Source: Amphirosellinia nigrospora (lineage: Eukaryota; Ascomycota; Sordariomycetes; Xylariales; Xylariaceae). Taken from it: DNA of 64,000 bases. Shown piece by piece: positions 1 through 12,124 of this stretch; positions within the stretch are counted from its first letter, which is position 1; each line of letters opens with the position of its first letter. The position numbers and the translations under genes were made by a program. The stretch lies in assembly GCA_004123355.1 (NCBI GenBank), contig SCHM01000001.1, positions 4,146,001 to 4,210,000 on the forward strand, read 5' to 3'. Under the pieces are notes generated by a model, which was given only the letters and a program-made list of their open reading frames with translations, was not told the origin of the DNA and ran no database searches.

Positions 1-2241
1 TAGATCCGCTCCCAGAGTGATATGGTAACTGGGTGATAACCGACTTGCAGCAGATCTGCAACCAAATATTTACTTATATATAATAGAAGTAAATCGACGT
101 GTTTCCATGACTCACGCCTAAGAGAATAAGATCTTAGTCGGAAAATTTGGGGCGGGAAGGTTGACATCTTGTTTTTTCACAAAAGACTACTGGCATTATG
201 GACACGGGAATAGGCGCCCTCCATCAGATATTTCATAGATTCGCAGCCTCAATTCTATGGAACACCCTAGTTACCAAAACGTGTTACAGATAGGATCGAC
301 GAGGGTGGGCACCCAAATAATAATTCAAAGAGGCAAATTTTTCTTTCTTCATGTTTAAATTATTTAAAAGTCTTGTTATATCTTGTTATATCTTTGCTCT
401 ACATATACTTTCATATCTCCGATGTGTAAATCTGACATCCAAGTATATGATGAAGTTTGCGTTTATAATAATGGATTCATCGGGATACCCTGGGTGTCAA
501 GGGCTAAGCATTGTGAGGGAACTTTGAATCGAGGATATGCTATTGTACAGTCTAGGGTGTATATGTATATATTAATTTATCGTCCCCAGATACGTGGCTT
601 CGATTAAGAGTACACAACACAGTCCGTTCCTCGTTCCTCGAAACTTATTCCTCCTATTTAATGGCGTGTCCAAAACTACATAATAAAGTAGTTGAGGTGA
701 CATGTGATCGAAGTAGAAGCCAGATGGGCCAACTGGTGGGCCAAAGTAAGGCAACCGCAAGGCAATTAGCATCCATGTCAAGGAACGCAAGATGCAAGTA
801 TCCGGTTACCAGTAGCCGGGAATAGCTGCCTCCATCCACAATGCAGGCGCATCGTTTACAAATAGGGAGGGGGTTTCACGTGCTTCAGGTGTTCCTTGTA
901 CCCTACATAGTAGCTCTTTTGCTGGTGTGCCGTGAACCGGTAGTAAGCAGTCGGTGACCGAGTAGAGTAACGACTATAATTAATTGATTCTTGTCATTCT
1001 GGGGAATGAGATCCCCACTGCGAATGCAACAATGATAGGAAACGCTAGCGAATGCAACCGCTGGCGCATGTTGTGCCATGGAATCTGACTATCAGGATCA
1101 TGAAAATATCATATCGCTGGCGGGAGAAAGAAGGCGAAGTAGGCGTCGTACAAGATATCTTTTCTCAATACACCCGTGACTTGCAATACTGTCGGCACCT
1201 TTTCAAAGTTGGAGTCTTTGGCTGATATAAATGTGGCGGGATTGTCTGTCACCACACTATTTCCGTCTATTGTTGGTGACTGCTGGTTTTACTGGCGGCA
1301 AAGTTTTCTAATCTCCCAATTATAGTGTGTGTTATTAACAAAATTGTTCGTCATTGTGTTCTATTTGGCGTTCATTTCTCGGTATGTCCGCTGCATATAA
1401 ATTAAGCGTGGTATAGGTTCAGTAGTTTTGTTCTTCTGGGCTCATGCTTTTTCTTCTTTTTACAAACGAAGAACGAGTGAGCTTCATCATACTGCGCAGG
1501 ACAACTACCAACTACCGGGTTTTCGTCGAAGTGAAGGTGTATGTTGTCATTTGACGCACAATGCAGGGAGGCATGTTTGGCATAGCACCTGGACACCACT
1601 AGAGTATTCGTCAACGTATGCCAATGTGCCCACCGGTTAAGCGCACGGGAGATTTATCCATTATGACACCAAGTACCATTTGCGGAATCAGACCGGCGCC
1701 GGCCACAACGGGGTAGTGAGGTATGTCGATCACAACTTATTACTACAGCCCTCATGATTTCGATTGCTCATCGGACACAGCTCTGAGATAACTATGTGTA
1801 CGTCCATGAAGGCTGGGGCTTGTGATGCTGACAAAAATGGTAAATTACGGCGGGTGATGAGATCCCGATGCGGTAGAGTAGAGACGGCACGGATATTTCA
1901 GTCTGAGGCAATGAAGTTAATGAATAAAGATATGCTAAAAGTTAAAACGGTTTTGGAATGCATTATCCCGCACTGAGCCTGGCCGCTTTGCCATTTACCA
2001 TTTTCCATTTGCCGCCTAACCTACGCTGGCTAGAACAGTACACTACTGTGTGTGGATACCTGACCTAGGTAGTTCTGTAGAAGCTAATAACGAGCTGCAG
2101 CACCCACCGAGGGGAGGATTCCGGGCTCCAGGACACGGAACAAGGGTCCAAGAGAATTGAAGTCAGAGAAAGGCGAGACAGGGGTTGCTGAACGAAAGAT
2201 TGGAGAACTGGAGCGATGAAGGCATAGAGGAGGGGAAATGC

Positions 2242-2243
<2 letters not shown>

Positions 2244-2282
<39 letters not shown>
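2244..2282. repeat. (GA)n microsatellite
   Basis: A nearly pure GA dinucleotide tract inside the gene-free left flank, followed by purine-rich sequence containing GGAGATGG repeats near 2345-2375. It lies in no gene. Confidence 0.9.
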
Positions 2283-2283
<1 letters not shown>

Positions 2284-3441
2284 AGTGGAGAGAACGTTGA
2301 ACGGGACAAAAAGGGAGAGCGCAGAACGAGAGCGAGATGAGATGGAGGAGATGGCGATGGAGATGGAGATGGGGTGAGGGGGTGAGGGGTGTATACAACC
2401 CGGCCACCTGCGCGCGCACGCTAGACTAGTCGGTGCTACACTGCACGGGGCCCGACTACTCGGTTTTCACGATTGTGCTAGTCTGACTGGTACGTGCCTA
2501 TATTTCGTGGCTAGTTAGCTCCTTAGGCAGGTTTAGGTAACTTCCCTGAATCGGCCCAGCCTAGGAACTTTGAGTTTAGCGCTAAACCCTCCGGTTGGCT
2601 ATAATGGCCATCCCATGTTCGTCCCCAAACCCACATCCCGGTACCTCCATCGCCAACGCGCTGCTTCCTACGATACTTTTGCCAGGATGGATAATGGATA
2701 ATTCAAGCTATGTCGCTGGACACGGCACACCGTAGGTCTAGACCTACCTATGCTACATGCAGAAGTCCCCCTCCGTTCTGCAGTGCCTGTATAGGTGGAT
2801 AGGTCTCCGTACATTTCATCGTGAGGTGGTGGTCGAAGCACTGCATAGCATTCGGGCCTGTGATATACCTACACTTAAGTCAACTGACCAGGCAGGTAGA
2901 AGCTGTCATGAATGCCTATGTAAGGAAGCGAGACGTCAAGTACGCGACTCGGGTCTTATTAGGTATATTATGATAGATACATATATGTGTGCTCCTTAGT
3001 AGCACTGAACTAATGCGACTCGAACAAGAGTAAGTGGTCCTGGATACCTACATCTATGCACCCCAGTATTGACGTTGAGGCACCCATCTATATGTACACA
3101 CATACTCGCGAAATACCCTGATGATGGAGAACTCGTGGTTCGCTAACATGCAGCAGGCCAATGAAAACTGCTCGCGCAATATAAGTTACATATATGTATG
3201 TATGTATATTGCAAGTGGCTTCGACAGATCACGATCGTCTCCACGTATTCTCGTTGTGCTATTGTCACCACGGTAGGATGGTGGTCTGACCGAGCTGGGC
3301 AAAAGCAATCACCTACATGCTATGGTACATAACTACCTCAGCATACATATGATATCACATACCTCGCCAAAAGGTGGTAGCCTTGAGATGGCCACCAAAG
3401 TGACCTATACCAGGTGTAACCCTGTATGCCATGAGCGTACA

Positions 3442-3475
3442 GCACAGAGAGTCTGCACAGAGAGTCTGCACAGAG
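3442..3475. repeat. 13-bp tandem repeat, about 2.7 copies
   Basis: The unit GCACAGAGAGTCT is repeated twice and then partly a third time, head to tail, in non-coding sequence. No function is suggested. Confidence 0.85.
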
Positions 3476-4949
3476 GACTCCGTACAGGATCCGTATACAT
3501 ACATACCTGGATACCAGATACCTAAGGTGGTAAATGTCGTAAAGGTAGTAGACATGCAGATCTCTCCATCCTCCGTTGTTCCGTACGCCCCATGTTTCCA
3601 AAATAATTCTTGGCTATCTTTCTCGGCCGGGCGGTTCTAGGCTGTCAAGTGAATGAGTGTTACGATATATGTGGTATTATATATACAAATCCACAAATCT
3701 CGTCTTGTCTAGTATATACACACATACATGCCTTAGGTACATGTGTTTGTTTACTGTACTGTGTCTTGTTATTTATAGACACATACCTATTGGGGAAAAA
3801 AGAATTTCCGGAATGACAGAAACAAGCACCTTACTTAGAACCGCCCTTATGTTAAACTATTCGTAGGTTGACTCTCATGCTCAGCTTCCAAGTACTTCCT
3901 ATCCGGCGAACCTACTAAAACAAATAAATAAGGATATGCTGTGCAGGTTTACGCTCATGTCGGAATCCACAGTGAACCAGACTTGAAGCAGACTGGGTAC
4001 GGTAGCACATGTACCTTTCCTACATCCACCCCACGGCTACGGCTTGTCAGTGGCGGCAGCTGGATCGGTGTATCAAACATACCTGCCTACCTCACACGCA
4101 CTCGCTGAGCTACGGCTGCTTTTCTTACCTACATCCCTACCTACCGACTACCGCAACTTGAAGTACTGCGCAGTAGCTGGCAGCTTTCTTCCCAAGTTCC
4201 CAAGTCGTTGGTTACGTGCCTCGACGACAACACGCGAGCGGCAAGGAATGATCCCGGACCGGCTAGGTTATGTGTTAACCTTTCCAATGCCTGATTTCCG
4301 AGCTAGTGCCTACCTGGGTATATTATATACCTGCACTCTACTTAAAGTACCGTATTACCATACTACAACATAACGTACCTTACCTTCTCCATCGAGTTCA
4401 TCCAGCCCTAGATATGTATGTGGGCGTCCGCACCCTACCTGCATCCAGTTCTTAGGCGTCCAACCTGTCGCCGTTCATTCGTCTGTATTATTTTACGATT
4501 GACCTCGACACTGGTCGTGGCGCCGTCGTCACGCCCGGTAGAACAATCGTCTGAACTGCCCTACTACCACTCACTGCCGCCGTTGGCGCCATCATCCTCA
4601 CTGATCCTATCCCATAACATCCCATCCCATCCCACAGGTCTGACTACCCCAGGGGTCTAGGGTCAGCCGCATTCCTAGCCCTTTTGGTTATCGTTAACGC
4701 ATTCTATCGAATCATCCCGTGGGGATTCGGTCGGCCTTGGTGACTACGGTCCCGGTCCCGTCGTTAATATCTGATCTGTTGTATATCTGTTTTGCCTCCC
4801 CGATTTCTTCACGCTGCAGAAAGCTAAGTTATAGGCTGGTTGTTGTCGTAGTTAGTAACGTCAAGTTGCTTTTCTTGTTGCATGTGGTCTGGCCATTCAT
4901 ATTGCTTGCTGGTGCTGGACTATCTTCACACGCCAGCTCTTATGATACC

Positions 4950-6333
4950 ATGGTGGACGCCATGGCAAGACCTCTCGATTCGTGGAGTCAAGGACACTAT
5001 GCTCCACGACATGCTTCATATTATCCCCGAGATCAGAGCTCGCAAGCTCTACGTCTACCCCTGCCATCCAGTTTAATCAATGATGCCCATGACGACCAGG
5101 TCGCTTCAAATGAACGGGAACGTACATTTCACAGCCATTCCTCGTACCGGGACGTATATGCACCTCCATCTTCGATATCAACTCACCGGCCTACGCAGGT
5201 CCCGATCCTAGGTACCGAGATTCATTCTTCTACATTCAATTCTTCTAGCAGACGGCGAGTCGACACAAACACGGCTCTCACCCGCTCATTCTTCAACGGC
5301 GAGCGAGCGCTCTGAGGATCCAACAGATTCTTTCCGCCTTCGCCAATTTGCACACGACCGACAAGCATCACCAGCTTCTCTTCCGTCGTCTCATTTTGCA
5401 CCGGTCCATGAGCATCCATCTCGACAGTTGTCTTCTATGGATACACACCTATTGACACCGTCTCAAGACGCCCAGCCCCAACACTCTCGCCTGGGCTTTT
5501 CACCTCAATCGAGTAGCCCTACTCATCAGATGTGGTCACCTCAGTCGGAGTTGCGAGCACCCGAGCAACGAATGAAGATAGCCGACCTACTGAGCAATGA
5601 ACAGAGCTCTGCGACACCTAAGTCTTCTAAGGCGCCTGAAAAGGCGCCTCAGCGGAATTGCCCATCCGCCGCTGTAATATCTACCTACCGCATCAGCATT
5701 CGGCAACAACCTGTGGCCGCAAGATCGTGTGGGTATGGTGAAAGGGATCGCAGAGTCATCGACCCCCCGCCGATTATTCAAATGAGTATCGAGGATCCCA
5801 CAGCTTCGGAAGAGGACATCAAGCATCGGCTCACACATAGTTATTCAATAATGCATTGCACCATCTGGAACGAAGGAGGAGATCAGGACGTGTCGTCGAT
5901 GCCTGAAGACTTTCGTACGCAGCGGAGACTTATGGGTACCGTTGTGTCGTCACCCTTTGCGGGCAACGATGAGAACGGCGAGTATGGTTGCTTCTTTTGT
6001 TTCCCTGATTTATCGTGCCGCACGCCAGGCTCGTTTCGTTTGCAATTCAGCTTTATGGTGTTGAATCCATCATCGTCTCCGGGCCACAGGACACCGGTGG
6101 TAGCCTTAGTGATGAGCGACGTTTTTACGGTCTACAACGCCAAGGACTTTCCAGGAATGAAGGCGAGCACTGCGCTCACGAAGCGGCTCAAGGAGCAGGG
6201 GTGTCTGATATCTATCAAGAAGGGAAACGACAGAACGCGTGCACGTGAGGAAAGCGAGAGTGAAGACGAAGACGACGAGGACGCCGATGGCGGCGGCGGT
6301 CGAAAACGCTCGAAGCGTGGCGAGAAAATCTGA
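4950..6333 (+). CDS. velC: Velvet-domain transcription factor, VelC type
   Basis: Velvet proteins are fungal NF-kappaB-like DNA-binding regulators that link development with secondary metabolism. The velvet fold is visible from about 5680 (YRISIRQQP, then ARSCGYGERDRRVIDPPPI) to about 6225 (FPGMKASTALTKRLKEQGC), ending in a short acidic stretch and a basic KRSKRGEK tail that could be a nuclear signal. The domain sits at the C-terminus behind a Ser/Pro-rich region. That layout fits VelC better than VosA or VeA (domain N-terminal) or VelB (split domain). Start ATG 4950 (MVDAMARPLDSW) is chosen because the frame is open and protein-like from there. The reading frame changes between about 5153 and 5290. 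A 58-base intron at 5154-5211 (GTATAT donor, ACTCAC branch, CTAG acceptor) repairs it and gives about 441 residues; two missing bases near 5275 would also work. Family is sure, subtype likely, N-terminus uncertain. Confidence 0.88.
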
Positions 6334-6855
6334 TTCATGCCTACTCGCTGTACTTTGTTTTTTACAAGCCTTTCTTACGACCCTTGAGTTTACGTTGTCT
6401 TCGATACATTTATTTATTATTCGCTTCTCTTGTACGGAAATAGACCCGGCGCATCTTAAGCTGGGCCTTCCGCGCATACCAGGTCAGCTTTTTGGGATAC
6501 AGGCACAGGAAAATTGGCATGGCAGGACATGAATTCCTTATAATATCGGCACAGCTAGAAAAGCGGCACGCAAAGTGGGACTTTCTGGTCTAATTCGCTT
6601 CTGAAATGGGATTGCTTATGACTGGATGAATTATTGAGGTGTTGAAGGGTACCAGGGGGGTTTGGTGGGCGTAATCGATTTACTGGCTTTGGCTCAAGAC
6701 ATCGCTTGGACGAAAGGTGGCTCATGACTTGTTTGGAAAAAAAAATACCCGTCATTGTTTATCGCTTCTTGCTAGGATTGGGGTTATATCCTCAACAAAC
6801 TTATGAATACAGTGTGTTGTTTGCAGTTTTTTTAATCTCTAGATGTCAACATAAG

Positions 6856-6874
6856 CCTACCTACCTACCTACCT
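6856..6874. repeat. (CCTA)n repeat
   Basis: About five tandem CCTA/TACC units in a spacer. The same word is scattered through many intergenic parts of this window. Confidence 0.85.
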
Positions 6875-7533
6875 GATATCACACCCAGGATAAGTGGGCG
6901 TAGTGGGTGGTGTCTACTTGAGTGCCCCCTAAGCAGATAGATACTTGAATACGATGTAGATACTCACAGGCCATCATTAGCTGATGCGAAAGAATGCACA
7001 TGTGCTTACATGGTCAGTCATGCACGGCGTTCTATTTAATCAATGTTTGACCACTTTCTAGTAGTAGCTTGTGTAGTACTTAGTGCATACTGTAATGTAT
7101 ATAAATGCTCAGTAGGCTTATCGGTACTAGGCTTATCGGACTGTCGGGGCTCCGCTGGTCGGACGGACTAGTTCCAAACAGGGATAGAAAGCATCCTATC
7201 GCTGTACTGGCGTGAATTGAATTGGGGTCCAATGGAGAGTGCGCGAGAAGGCCCGGAAGCCAGAATTGTTGAGCGACTTCTGGCCGGAGCTCCATAATTT
7301 TTTATCTGCCTTCCTTCGCTCACGCAGGCTTACTATCTTACTATATGGAGATATCTCCTACTCTGCCGTCTTCTTGGAACCAATCTGCCACATCCTAAAA
7401 ATCAGACGAGTGAGCGAGTGAGTGAGTGTGACATAGGGAAAAGCAGGGAAAAGCAGAGCATAGCAGAGCATCTCGCGCTAGCGTCGCCTATACTTCGACC
7501 CACCATCCTCCATCCTCCAACCCTCCACCAATT

Positions 7534-7600
7534 AATTCTCTCTTCCTACTCTTCTTCTTCTTTCTCTTCTTCCTCCTCCTTTTTCACTCTTCCCTCTTTC
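7534..7600 (+). promoter_or_regulatory. CT-rich leader of the PDH E1 alpha gene
   Basis: An almost unbroken pyrimidine tract (CTTCTTCTT and TTCCTCCTCC runs) ends about 20 bases before the start codon. Such CT-rich tracts lie around transcription start sites of highly expressed filamentous-fungal genes, so this is probably core promoter or 5' leader. The role is inferred from position and composition. Confidence 0.5.
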
Positions 7601-7619
7601 CCATCACCGGCTCGTCACA

Positions 7620-9006
7620 ATGCTCTCGCGAGCGCTGCGAGTACCCCGAGCCGCTGCGCCCCTGGTGCGCGCGCGAGCTCCGGCTGCGAGACCGACTGCC
7701 GTGGCAGGCCTGAGGTCCGTCACCACGAATGCCGCTTCGTCCCACGCCGAGAAGAGCGCCGTCCCAGATGCCGACGACCAGCCCTTCCAGGTCACTCTGA
7801 GCGACGAGAGCTTCGAGACGTACGAGCTCGACCCCCTTCATACACCCTCGATGTCACCAAGAAGGAACTGAAGCAGATGTATTACGATATGGTTTTGACC
7901 AGGTAAGATAACATCACTCTTACCTCCTCGCTCCGAGATGCTCCATGTCCGTCCTGCAGGAGGCCAACCGCTAATTGATCTCCGTAGACAAATGGAGATG
8001 GCTGCCGATCGATTATACAAGGAGAAGAAGATTCGTGGTTTCTGCCACTTGTCTACAGGGCAGGAGGCTGTCGCCGTTGGTATTGAACACGCCCTGACCA
8101 AGGAGGATGACGTGATCACCGCCTACCGGTGCCACGGTTATGCTCTGATGCGTGGCGCCAGCGTGCGATCCATTATTGGAGAGCTGCTGGGTCGACGTGA
8201 GGTATCGCCTATGGAAAGGGTGGCTCTATGCACATGTTCACCAAAGGCTTTTACGGTGGCAACGGCATCGTTGGCGCCCAGGTCCCCGTCGGTGCTGGCC
8301 TGGCCTTCGCCCACAAGTATATGGGCCGCAAGAACGCCTCCGTCATCCTCTACGGTGACGGTGCTAGCAACCAGGGTCAGGTGTTCGAAGCTTTTAACAT
8401 GGCCAAGCTTTGGGCCTCCCTGCTCTATTCGGCTGTGAGAGTATGTTTCATCCGATACTGTAGACTTGTGATGAATATGAACTAATTGTAACGTTTAGAC
8501 AACAAGTACGGTATGGGTACGGCCGCTGCCCGATCGTCCGCGCTCACCGACTACTACAAGCGTGGCCAGTACATTCCTGGTCTCAAAGTGAACGGCATGG
8601 ATGTTTTGGCCGTCAAGGCTGCTGTTAAACACGGCAAGGAGTGGGCCATCGCCCAGAGTAGTCCCCTGGTCCTCGAATATGTCTACCGATACGGTGGTCA
8701 TTCCATGTCCGATCCCGGCACGACTTACCGAACCCGCGAGGAGATCCAGCGTATGCGGTCAACCAACGACGCAATTGCCGGCCTCAAGCAAAGATCTTAG
8801 ACTGGGGTGTCTGCAACGAGGATGAGCTCAAGGGTATCGACAAGGACGCCCGCAAGCACGTCACTGATGAGGTGGCCGCCGCCGAGGCCATGGCCGTTCC
8901 CGAAACGAAGCCCGAGATCCTGTTCGAAGATGTTTACGTCAAGGGCTCCGAGCCTCAATTCTTGCGTGGTCGCACCCCTGATGAGAACTTCTACTTCTCG
9001 TCCTAA
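7620..9006 (+). CDS. PDA1: Pyruvate dehydrogenase E1 component alpha subunit, mitochondrial
   Basis: This is the thiamine-diphosphate-dependent E1 alpha subunit that decarboxylates pyruvate in the mitochondrial pyruvate dehydrogenase complex with E1 beta, E2 and E3. An Arg/Ala-rich presequence ([19 protein letters not shown]) starts at the only plausible ATG. Visible motifs are [25 protein letters not shown], the ThDP/Mg motif GDGASNQG near 8354, and the regulatory serine loop [14 protein letters not shown] near 8690. Introns are 7903-7987 and 8441-8498, both restoring family sequence (VLTRQMEM; GCENNKYGMG). Four one-base losses break the frame, near 7833 (C run), 8200 (GG), 8413 and 8793 (AAA); each fits one missing base exactly. 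Corrected length is about 415 residues, close to the 420 of yeast Pda1. The gene is normally single-copy and important, so these are more likely sequence errors than real mutations. Confidence 0.95.
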
Positions 9007-9967
9007 CTGGACGATGCCGGCAACCGTCGGTCAAACACTAACCTGGAAACGGGCCCTGAACGAGATGAATGGATTGAGGCTCTCTGTATACCTGTAGCAT
9101 AATTTAGAACGGCAGGCCGGAAGGCTTGGAGTCGGGTGGGTAATCAGAAATATCGAGTATCACGCGTATGTCTGCATGTGTTTTACGTATCCATAGTCAT
9201 TCGGCTTTGCTGGTCCCAGATAGAATTGATTAAACAATGTCATTTTTGAACCCTTTTTGGAAATTTCCAGTACTTTCGTACATGGCCGTGGAGGGCTATG
9301 GGCGTTGAGGGAGCAGGATAACATACGCTACTTATAGCTGCCTACTGTAAACAGGCAAGTGACGTCTCGTGACGATTTCCTGGGAAGTTGGAGAGAAAGG
9401 AATGCCTCTCCGACTTGACCGCACGATCCAATATCAGTCGCTTCATGAAAGCCGAACTCAAATCAATCAGATGCGCGGTTCTCGTACGTTTGGTATTTTG
9501 TAATTGGTTAGAGCCTGCGACTGACTATTCGTCAGCGTCGAAATTCTATTCTTCGTTTTCTCCCCCCCTTTTTTCGCCTGGATACATATCAACCCAAATT
9601 TTGTCCACTCCGTCTAGTCCTTCGTGATCGTAACGGTACCTAGCTAGATATTGTATGCTCATTTATGTCCTCCCTAGTGCGCTCTCCCTTTTCATCGCTT
9701 CGGTGTAGATCAACTCGCGTACATCTTCTACTATTAGTGAAACTTGAATAACTAAATAGATTCGTCAGGCTCCTTTTCGAGGGTTGTAATAACCCCGATT
9801 TTTTTTAGTTGCTTCATTTCTCGATCTCCGTCTCTGGACACTGAGTTACCACAAACCAGGACAAATAGGTAAGGAAAACCAACGAAGGGGTGTTATTTGG
9901 GGGTGGGGTTGGAAAAAAAAAAAAAAAAAAAAGAACCCCTGTGCCCCGTTCGGTTAGCTAGCTGGCT
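9007..9967. other. Convergent 3' spacer between PDA1 and PHA2
   Basis: This is the tail-to-tail region of the two flanking genes and should hold both terminators. It includes a 20-base poly(A) run (9913-9932) just downstream of the prephenate dehydratase stop. No coding signal is seen. Confidence 0.65.
9913..9932. repeat. Poly(A) run of 20
   Basis: An uninterrupted A20 homopolymer in the convergent spacer. It begins about 35 bases beyond the minus-strand stop codon of PHA2, where it reads as poly(T). Confidence 0.9.
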
Positions 9968-11367
9968 CTATTCTTCGACCGCCGAGCTCTTGCGCATGTT
10001 CTCCCAGCTGCCTAGCCATCGTGACGTCCTAGCGACAGCGGCGACGTCCCCCAACACGCGGCGACGCGGCCCCGCGGTCTCGGAACCGGTGGCCCTCGAA
10101 CTCGACGAAGAAGATGTACTCGAAGGCGGCGACGCCCGCGAGGCTGGGCCGGCTGTTGATGCTCGTCAGGTTGAGGCCGCCTCGCCGGAAGCACGAGAGC
10201 ACGTCGGCGAGGGCGCCCGGGCTGCGGTGCGGCACTGTGAAGGAGAGGAGGGATTTGGTACTGGATAGGAGGTGGGCGTCGTCGTCGTCATCGTTATCAT
10301 CTTCTCCTTTTTCTTTCGCCGCCACCACCTTCCCCTCTCCCTCTGTTCGTGGTGGTGGGGGGTCGATGGTGTGGCCCCCTCGCCCTCGCCCCGCCGCAGC
10401 ACGAAGAAGCGCGTCGTGTTGTCCTCCCGGTCCTCGATGTTCCGCGCGAGCACGCCGAGGCCGAGCAGGTCGGCGGCGGCGGCGGAGCTGATGGCGGCGC
10501 TCTCGCCCGAGGCGTCGGCGAGCGCGAGCTCGGCGGCCCGGCTCGTGCTGCTCACGTGACGTCTCGATGCGATGCCGCGTAGCCACGACCCAGGAACCCC
10601 GTGCACTGCCCGAACGCCTGGGGATGACTGTACACGCGGCGCACGTGCGCGATCGGATGTAAGGGGCGCGACTGCGCTGCTTGCGGCTGCGGCTGTGGCG
10701 TTGTCGGGGTCCGTTTTTCCGCTGGCTTCCTTGTCTGTCTCTGTGTCTTTGTGGCCAGGGTAGGGATGGAGTTTGATGTGAGGAGTGATGATGATGATGA
10801 TGATGTATCCTTAGACGAGGAGGAAGGTGGCGCAATGTGGCCAAGCAGACAGTGATGCACATCTAGATAGATCTCCCGACACACGTTCAGGTCGTTATAG
10901 ACGTTTGATCTGTCCGCGAAGTAGTCTAATGTGAACACGACAGACCCGTTCGTCGAGTTTTCGAAAGGCACCACGCCGTACGTGGCGGCGCCTGACTGTG
11001 TTGTATCGAAGATATCTTTCTCTTGTTAGCCGGATATCTAGCAGATGGATATATGATATGAAGTAGTGAAGTATGAGGACGATTTTGCAACACACATACC
11101 CTTAATCGTGGTTACGGGCATCAAGTCAAACTGGTCTGCAGGGAAAGCTTGCACCGTTGCCTATGTAAATGATATATAAGTATATATAAGAATCGGAGTT
11201 ATAGAGATTAGACACTGAACAAGAACTCGAATATATATGTAGAAACCTCATGATGGCCTCTTTCGTACCTGGTGTGTATATGAGGATATTGGCCCTAGGA
11301 AGCAGACAATAGGCTTGGAGCCTGCGCCTCCGGTGCGTACATGCTCATCGGTCTTGACTGTCTCCAT
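9968..11367 (-). CDS. PHA2: Prephenate dehydratase with ACT domain (phenylalanine biosynthesis)
   Basis: This enzyme converts prephenate to phenylpyruvate, the committed step to phenylalanine. Exons are 11367-11269 (start METVKTDEH, then VCFLGPISSYTHQ), 11160-11100 (ATVQAFPADQFDLMPVTTIK) and 11015-9968. The catalytic domain shows GVVPFENSTNGSV, RVYSHPQAFGQC, SSTSRAAEL and the conserved TRF in NTTRFFVL. The ACT regulatory domain follows (LLSFTVPHRSPGALADVL, then LNLTSINSRP), and the protein ends near RTSRWLGSWENM. Phe feedback through the ACT domain is known for the family. Four one-base gaps (near 10585, 10385, 10067, 10053) break exon 3; with them the protein is about 403 residues. That is long for the family because of a Ser/Thr/Pro/Gln-rich insert inside the catalytic domain and an Asp-rich insert before the ACT domain. 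Confidence 0.93.
10786..10805. repeat. GAT/ATC trinucleotide repeat inside PHA2
   Basis: Tandem ATC triplets on the minus strand are read as TCA serine codons and form the polyserine part of the insert in prephenate dehydratase. It is a coding microsatellite likely to vary in length between strains. Confidence 0.8.
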
Positions 11368-12124
11368 TGTAACAGCGGCCGTGTTCGAGGCCAGCGTATC
11401 CCTATATGTCCCGAGATCTGTGATACTGCGTGAATCAGAACCCCCTGATACTATATCTGTAGTAGGTAAGTGAATGTTAGACTCACATAACTATGTTTAT
11501 TTAGATTGAGGATTCTCCTCAGAGCGCCGGATTATGCGTTGTGGTGATTAAATACCATTATTAGGTAGGTCTTGTACTTGCACCTGTACCTCAGCTACGG
11601 AATTTTCGTAGCGATATTCGGCGCTGTCCTCGGAGGGTCCACTTACACGCCCTTCCAGCACCGACCGGCAGCATTCGGCGCAATGCTTGCTTGTACCTAC
11701 ATAGACAGACATAAATCACACTTAGACAATTCATTTATGATATCATTTCTAAACAAAGGCCAAGAAGACTAATACGTGTAACGAGCGACCAAGTATTTTA
11801 TTTGCAATCTGACTTTAAATGAGCGGCACGATGTCATCCCCACGGCATTGTGATACTACTGTTTACATCATAATAGTCTTGACTGGTGGGCGCTGGGGGC
11901 TACGAGGCCACAGCCTGAAGAAGCAGAAAACTACAATCTCAAGTAACGTCGTGGACTCCCGGTAGCATCGCACCCAGACCAGCGTGGGGCTTGTGAAATA
12001 TGACACCTTAATTTGGGCTGTCCTTGAACGCCTGAGTAGTATCTTGGCAACTGCCTATAGTTAGCTACTGTTCGAGCATGGGCAGCAAAGTGTTCACGTA
12101 CCTCCATTTCCATTCCGGTGAAAC
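11368..12124. other. Spacer between PHA2 and the region downstream of eRF1
   Basis: This holds the promoter of PHA2 at its left end. Around 12045-12095 on the minus strand there is a plausible intron, with donor GTACGT next to the open frame at 12125-12373 and a GCTAAC branch point. The rest shows no coding signal. Confidence 0.5.

Larger units (their letters stand above)
1..4949. other. Gene-free left flank
   Basis: Both strands hold only short open frames (at most about 110 codons) with no recognisable domain, no convincing splice-linked exons and poor amino-acid composition. The stretch contains simple repeats (a GA tract near 2.25 kb, a 13-base tandem repeat near 3.45 kb) and scattered copies of the TACCTA/TAGGTA words that recur in other spacers of this window. 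Its right end must hold the promoter and leader of the velvet gene. A regulatory RNA or a very small gene could be missed here. Confidence 0.6.
6334..7619. other. Spacer between velC and the PDH E1 alpha gene
   Basis: This holds the 3' end of the velvet transcript and the promoter and leader of the next gene. It contains a CCTA tetranucleotide repeat (6856-6874). I see no open frame with coding character. Confidence 0.6.

Noticed and set aside
7620-9006. Reading PDA1 as a pseudogene because of four frame breaks
   Set aside because: All four are one-base losses, the protein between them is conserved to the residue level, splice sites are intact and the same error type affects most other genes in the window.
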